Assembly (NCBI GenBank): GCA_943787535.1
Contig: CALSMU010000007.1
Location: 143,071-207,070 of the forward strand
DNA: 64,000 nucleotides
Source of the DNA: an uncultured Flavobacteriales bacterium
Lineage (GTDB): Bacteria > Bacteroidota > Bacteroidia > Flavobacteriales_D > Parvicellaceae
Direction of reading: 5' to 3'
Made by a program: the position numbers and the translations under genes. Positions 62,357 through 64,000 of this stretch are shown here, in pieces (the first letter of the stretch is position 1; every line of letters starts with the position of its first letter). The notes beneath the pieces were generated by a model. It worked only from the letters and a program-made list of their open reading frames with translations, was not told the origin of the DNA and ran no database searches.

Positions 62357-63208
62357 TTATCTTTTGATAAAATTTCCGGGATAATCAGTAATGATTCCAT
62401 CTATTCCTTGTCGTTTTAGTCGCTTAAAATCTTCGAAGGAGTTAACCGTCCAGGCAAAAACTGCCATGCCTAATTCATGTGCTTTTATAATTTCTCGTTT
62501 TGAAATGGTTGAGTAGTAAAGACCTAATGCATAGGGCTGGATAGTTAAATGTTTTGTACTACTCTTTATAGACTTAAATGACTTATGAGCTAGGTAAATC
62601 AACTTATATTGTGGAGTTCTATTGTGCAACTCGTTAATGATATTAGCGTCAAAAGACATGAAAATAATGTTATTTCTATGCGCATAATTACTAATCTCTT
62701 TAAGTATGATGTCTACATATTCATCGGGTTGAGGTTGATATTTCCCATATTGTTTCTTTTCAGATTTTATCTCAAAAAGAATCATAACTTTACTTAAGTC
62801 TACTTCATTAAATAGTTCTTGCAATAGAGGTTTGTGTGTTTTCAGTTTCTTTTGTTCCGGAAAATTCGGGTGATATTTAGAGCCAGAATCAAATTGTTCT
62901 ATTTCTATTTGCGTCATTTGAAAAAGATTGAATTCTTTTTCTCGCTTAATTTTCCTTCCATCCGGCAATAAACAATATTTCTTTTCCATGTATGGTGCAT
63001 GCGAAATAACAATCTGTTTATCTTTGTTGACTACCACATCAAACTCAATACCATCTACACCTAAATCAATAGCTTTTTGAAAGCCCTCAATAGAGTTTTC
63101 AGGTAGAATACCTCTACAACCCCTATGTCCAAATATTTTCGGGTTTGAAACTTGTGCATGTAATCCTAAAGTGGCCATAAGTAAGAATAAAATAAATCCT
63201 TTACCAAT
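62357..63208 (-). CDS. Exported glycerophosphodiester phosphodiesterase
   Basis: The catalytic GDPD domain is clear: FGHRGCRGILPENSIEGFQKAI (HR..PEN), DGIEFDVVVNKDKQIVISHAP (E.D...H) and, near the end, AVFAWTVNSFEDFKRLKRQGIDGIITDYP. It hydrolyses glycerophosphodiesters to glycerol-3-phosphate and an alcohol. The first ATG, at 63178, gives only MATLGLHAQ before the mature part. The in-frame residues upstream (GKGFILFLL) complete a normal signal peptide and begin at an ATT (63206-63208) that overlaps the previous stop. The given range uses that ATT; starting at 63178 gives 273 residues. Confidence 0.85.
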   Translation of the reverse strand: MGKGFILFLLMATLGLHAQVSNPKIFGHRGCRGILPENSIEGFQKAIDLGVDGIEFDVVVNKDKQIVISHAPYMEKKYCLLPDGRKIKREKEFNLFQMTQIEIEQFDSGSKYHPNFPEQKKLKTHKPLLQELFNEVDLSKVMILFEIKSEKKQYGKYQPQPDEYVDIILKEISNYAHRNNIIFMSFDANIINELHNRTPQYKLIYLAHKSFKSIKSSTKHLTIQPYALGLYYSTISKREIIKAHELGMAVFAWTVNSFEDFKRLKRQGIDGIITDYPGNFIKR

Positions 63209-64000
63209 TACTGAACTTTAATTAATGATTTTGTGGCTCTGTGGAAATTTGTTTCTAAAACTAAGTTATAAGGTCCAGCTTTTATTCCTTGCAAATTAAG
63301 CTTCATATAATTGATGCCGGTACTTAAGTTGGTAGCAATATCATTAAATACTAATTTTCCAGTAATATCATATAATTTGACCTTTACATCTTTTTCTTGA
63401 AATAAGTAGAACTGTACGGTAACTTCATCAATAATAGGGTTTGGGTAGGCGCCAAAAACTACAAGGTTCTCAATAGTTTCTTCAATTCCAATAGGAGCTC
63501 CTATTGGGTATTGAGGGGCGTAAATGGGCAATGGGCCAGAGTTACTTGAAAAAGTAGTTGCTTCATTTGCACATTTCTCAGTATCATTAACAAAGTAAGA
63601 TGTTCCGTAATACTCTCCTGGCGTTTGGCTCTCAACATCATTCATGTAATAATAGTCACCTTGAACTCTTGTTTTGTTAACGTCTAATATCATATAACCT
63701 CTTTTTTGTAAATCGGCATATTGTACATGTGCATTAGCTAGTTCGATAACGGAAGAAGCAAACCCAAGGTTAAAACTAGTAGAAGTAACGCTTGTTACTA
63801 CAAATTCAACCCCTAATGACCCAGTACACGATGAGTTGTCGTAGTTATTTAATGGAATGTCATTTACCCAAGATGTGTGAATGTCTCCTGTTAAAACAAC
63901 TAAATTATTGACATTATTTGTTGTTATAAAATTATATAACTGGTCTCTTTCATAGGCATACCCATCCCATTGATCGCTGTTTAAAATTTGCCCAAAAACG
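63208..64000 (-). CDS. PhoD-like secreted phosphatase with T9SS sorting tail (5' end outside window)
   Basis: The frame is open to the right edge: 264 codons including the stop. Near the edge it encodes VVLTGDIHTSW, the metallophosphatase motif of PhoD-type alkaline phosphatases, and GVEFVVTSVTSTSFN, also typical of the family. The last ~75 residues (VVFGAYPNPIIDEVTVQFYL... VKLYDITGKLVF... ATKSLIKVQ) form a type A C-terminal T9SS sorting domain, which directs outer-membrane secretion in Bacteroidota. It is upstream of the GDPD gene on the same strand with the stop touching that gene's start, so both may scavenge phosphate. Confidence 0.85.
   Translation of the reverse strand, partial: VFGQILNSDQWDGYAYERDQLYNFITTNNVNNLVVLTGDIHTSWVNDIPLNNYDNSSCTGSLGVEFVVTSVTSTSFNLGFASSVIELANAHVQYADLQKRGYMILDVNKTRVQGDYYYMNDVESQTPGEYYGTSYFVNDTEKCANEATTFSSNSGPLPIYAPQYPIGAPIGIEETIENLVVFGAYPNPIIDEVTVQFYLFQEKDVKVKLYDITGKLVFNDIATNLSTGINYMKLNLQGIKAGPYNLVLETNFHRATKSLIKVQ

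Overview
The window is AT-rich bacterial DNA from a member of the Bacteroidota, most probably a Flavobacteriales-type organism. The evidence is a T9SS-type C-terminal sorting tail (63208-64000), an XrtF exosortase set, TAnnTTTG promoter boxes, Bacteroidota-style OstA/LptD proteins, and the gene order lptD / amidase / MCE / Fe-S / Fe-S. Species cannot be read from the sequence alone. No rRNA, tRNA, CRISPR array or insertion sequence was found.

Layout. (1) 1-8351: the tail of an unidentified gene, then a leftward group (lptD-like, ridA, a tiny Kunitz-like lipoprotein). A rightward group follows: cell-wall amidase, MCE lipid-transport protein, two Fe-S proteins and a small conserved protein. (2) 8403-17192: leftward housekeeping genes, namely an OstA-like protein, fur-STAS-purA, and glyA-fumarylacetoacetase-Rsh. 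(3) 17338-18735: a compact exosortase module (XrtF, its associated membrane protein, and a 75-residue Gly/Pro/Cys-rich protein with a PVDGG C-terminal sorting signal). (4) 18966-50640: a long rightward surface-polysaccharide locus that starts divergently from the exosortase module. It holds a Wzc-like tyrosine kinase, a Wzm/Wzt ABC exporter, a sulfotransferase, a CDP-sugar branch (cytidylyltransferase, 4,6-dehydratase, epimerase, C-methyltransferase, reductase), about ten glycosyltransferases, two membrane and two hexapeptide acyltransferases, an O-methyltransferase, WecB, a Wzy/WaaL-like protein, two further SDR proteins and an asparagine-synthetase-like amidotransferase. (5) 50646-64000: housekeeping and repair genes, namely a TPR/PD40 protein, an EI24 membrane protein, purB, an AddAB-like helicase-nuclease pair, a rhomboid-like protein, a glycerophosphodiesterase and a PhoD-like secreted phosphatase.

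How it fits together. The polysaccharide locus predicts a heavily decorated glycan: sulfated, O-methylated, acylated, and possibly carrying a 3-C-methyl-6-deoxy sugar and an amidated uronic acid. It would be exported by an ABC route with a tyrosine-kinase co-polymerase. No initiating glycosyl-phosphate transferase, Wzx flippase or outer-membrane Wza is visible, so those parts must lie elsewhere. The adjacent XrtF module probably processes one dedicated tiny substrate at the cell surface.

Two polysaccharide genes (wzt at 22175 and a glycosyltransferase at 34334) are broken by small insertions, and a small gene near 58.2 kb shows the same kind of break. These are either real decay or sequence errors; reads would decide.
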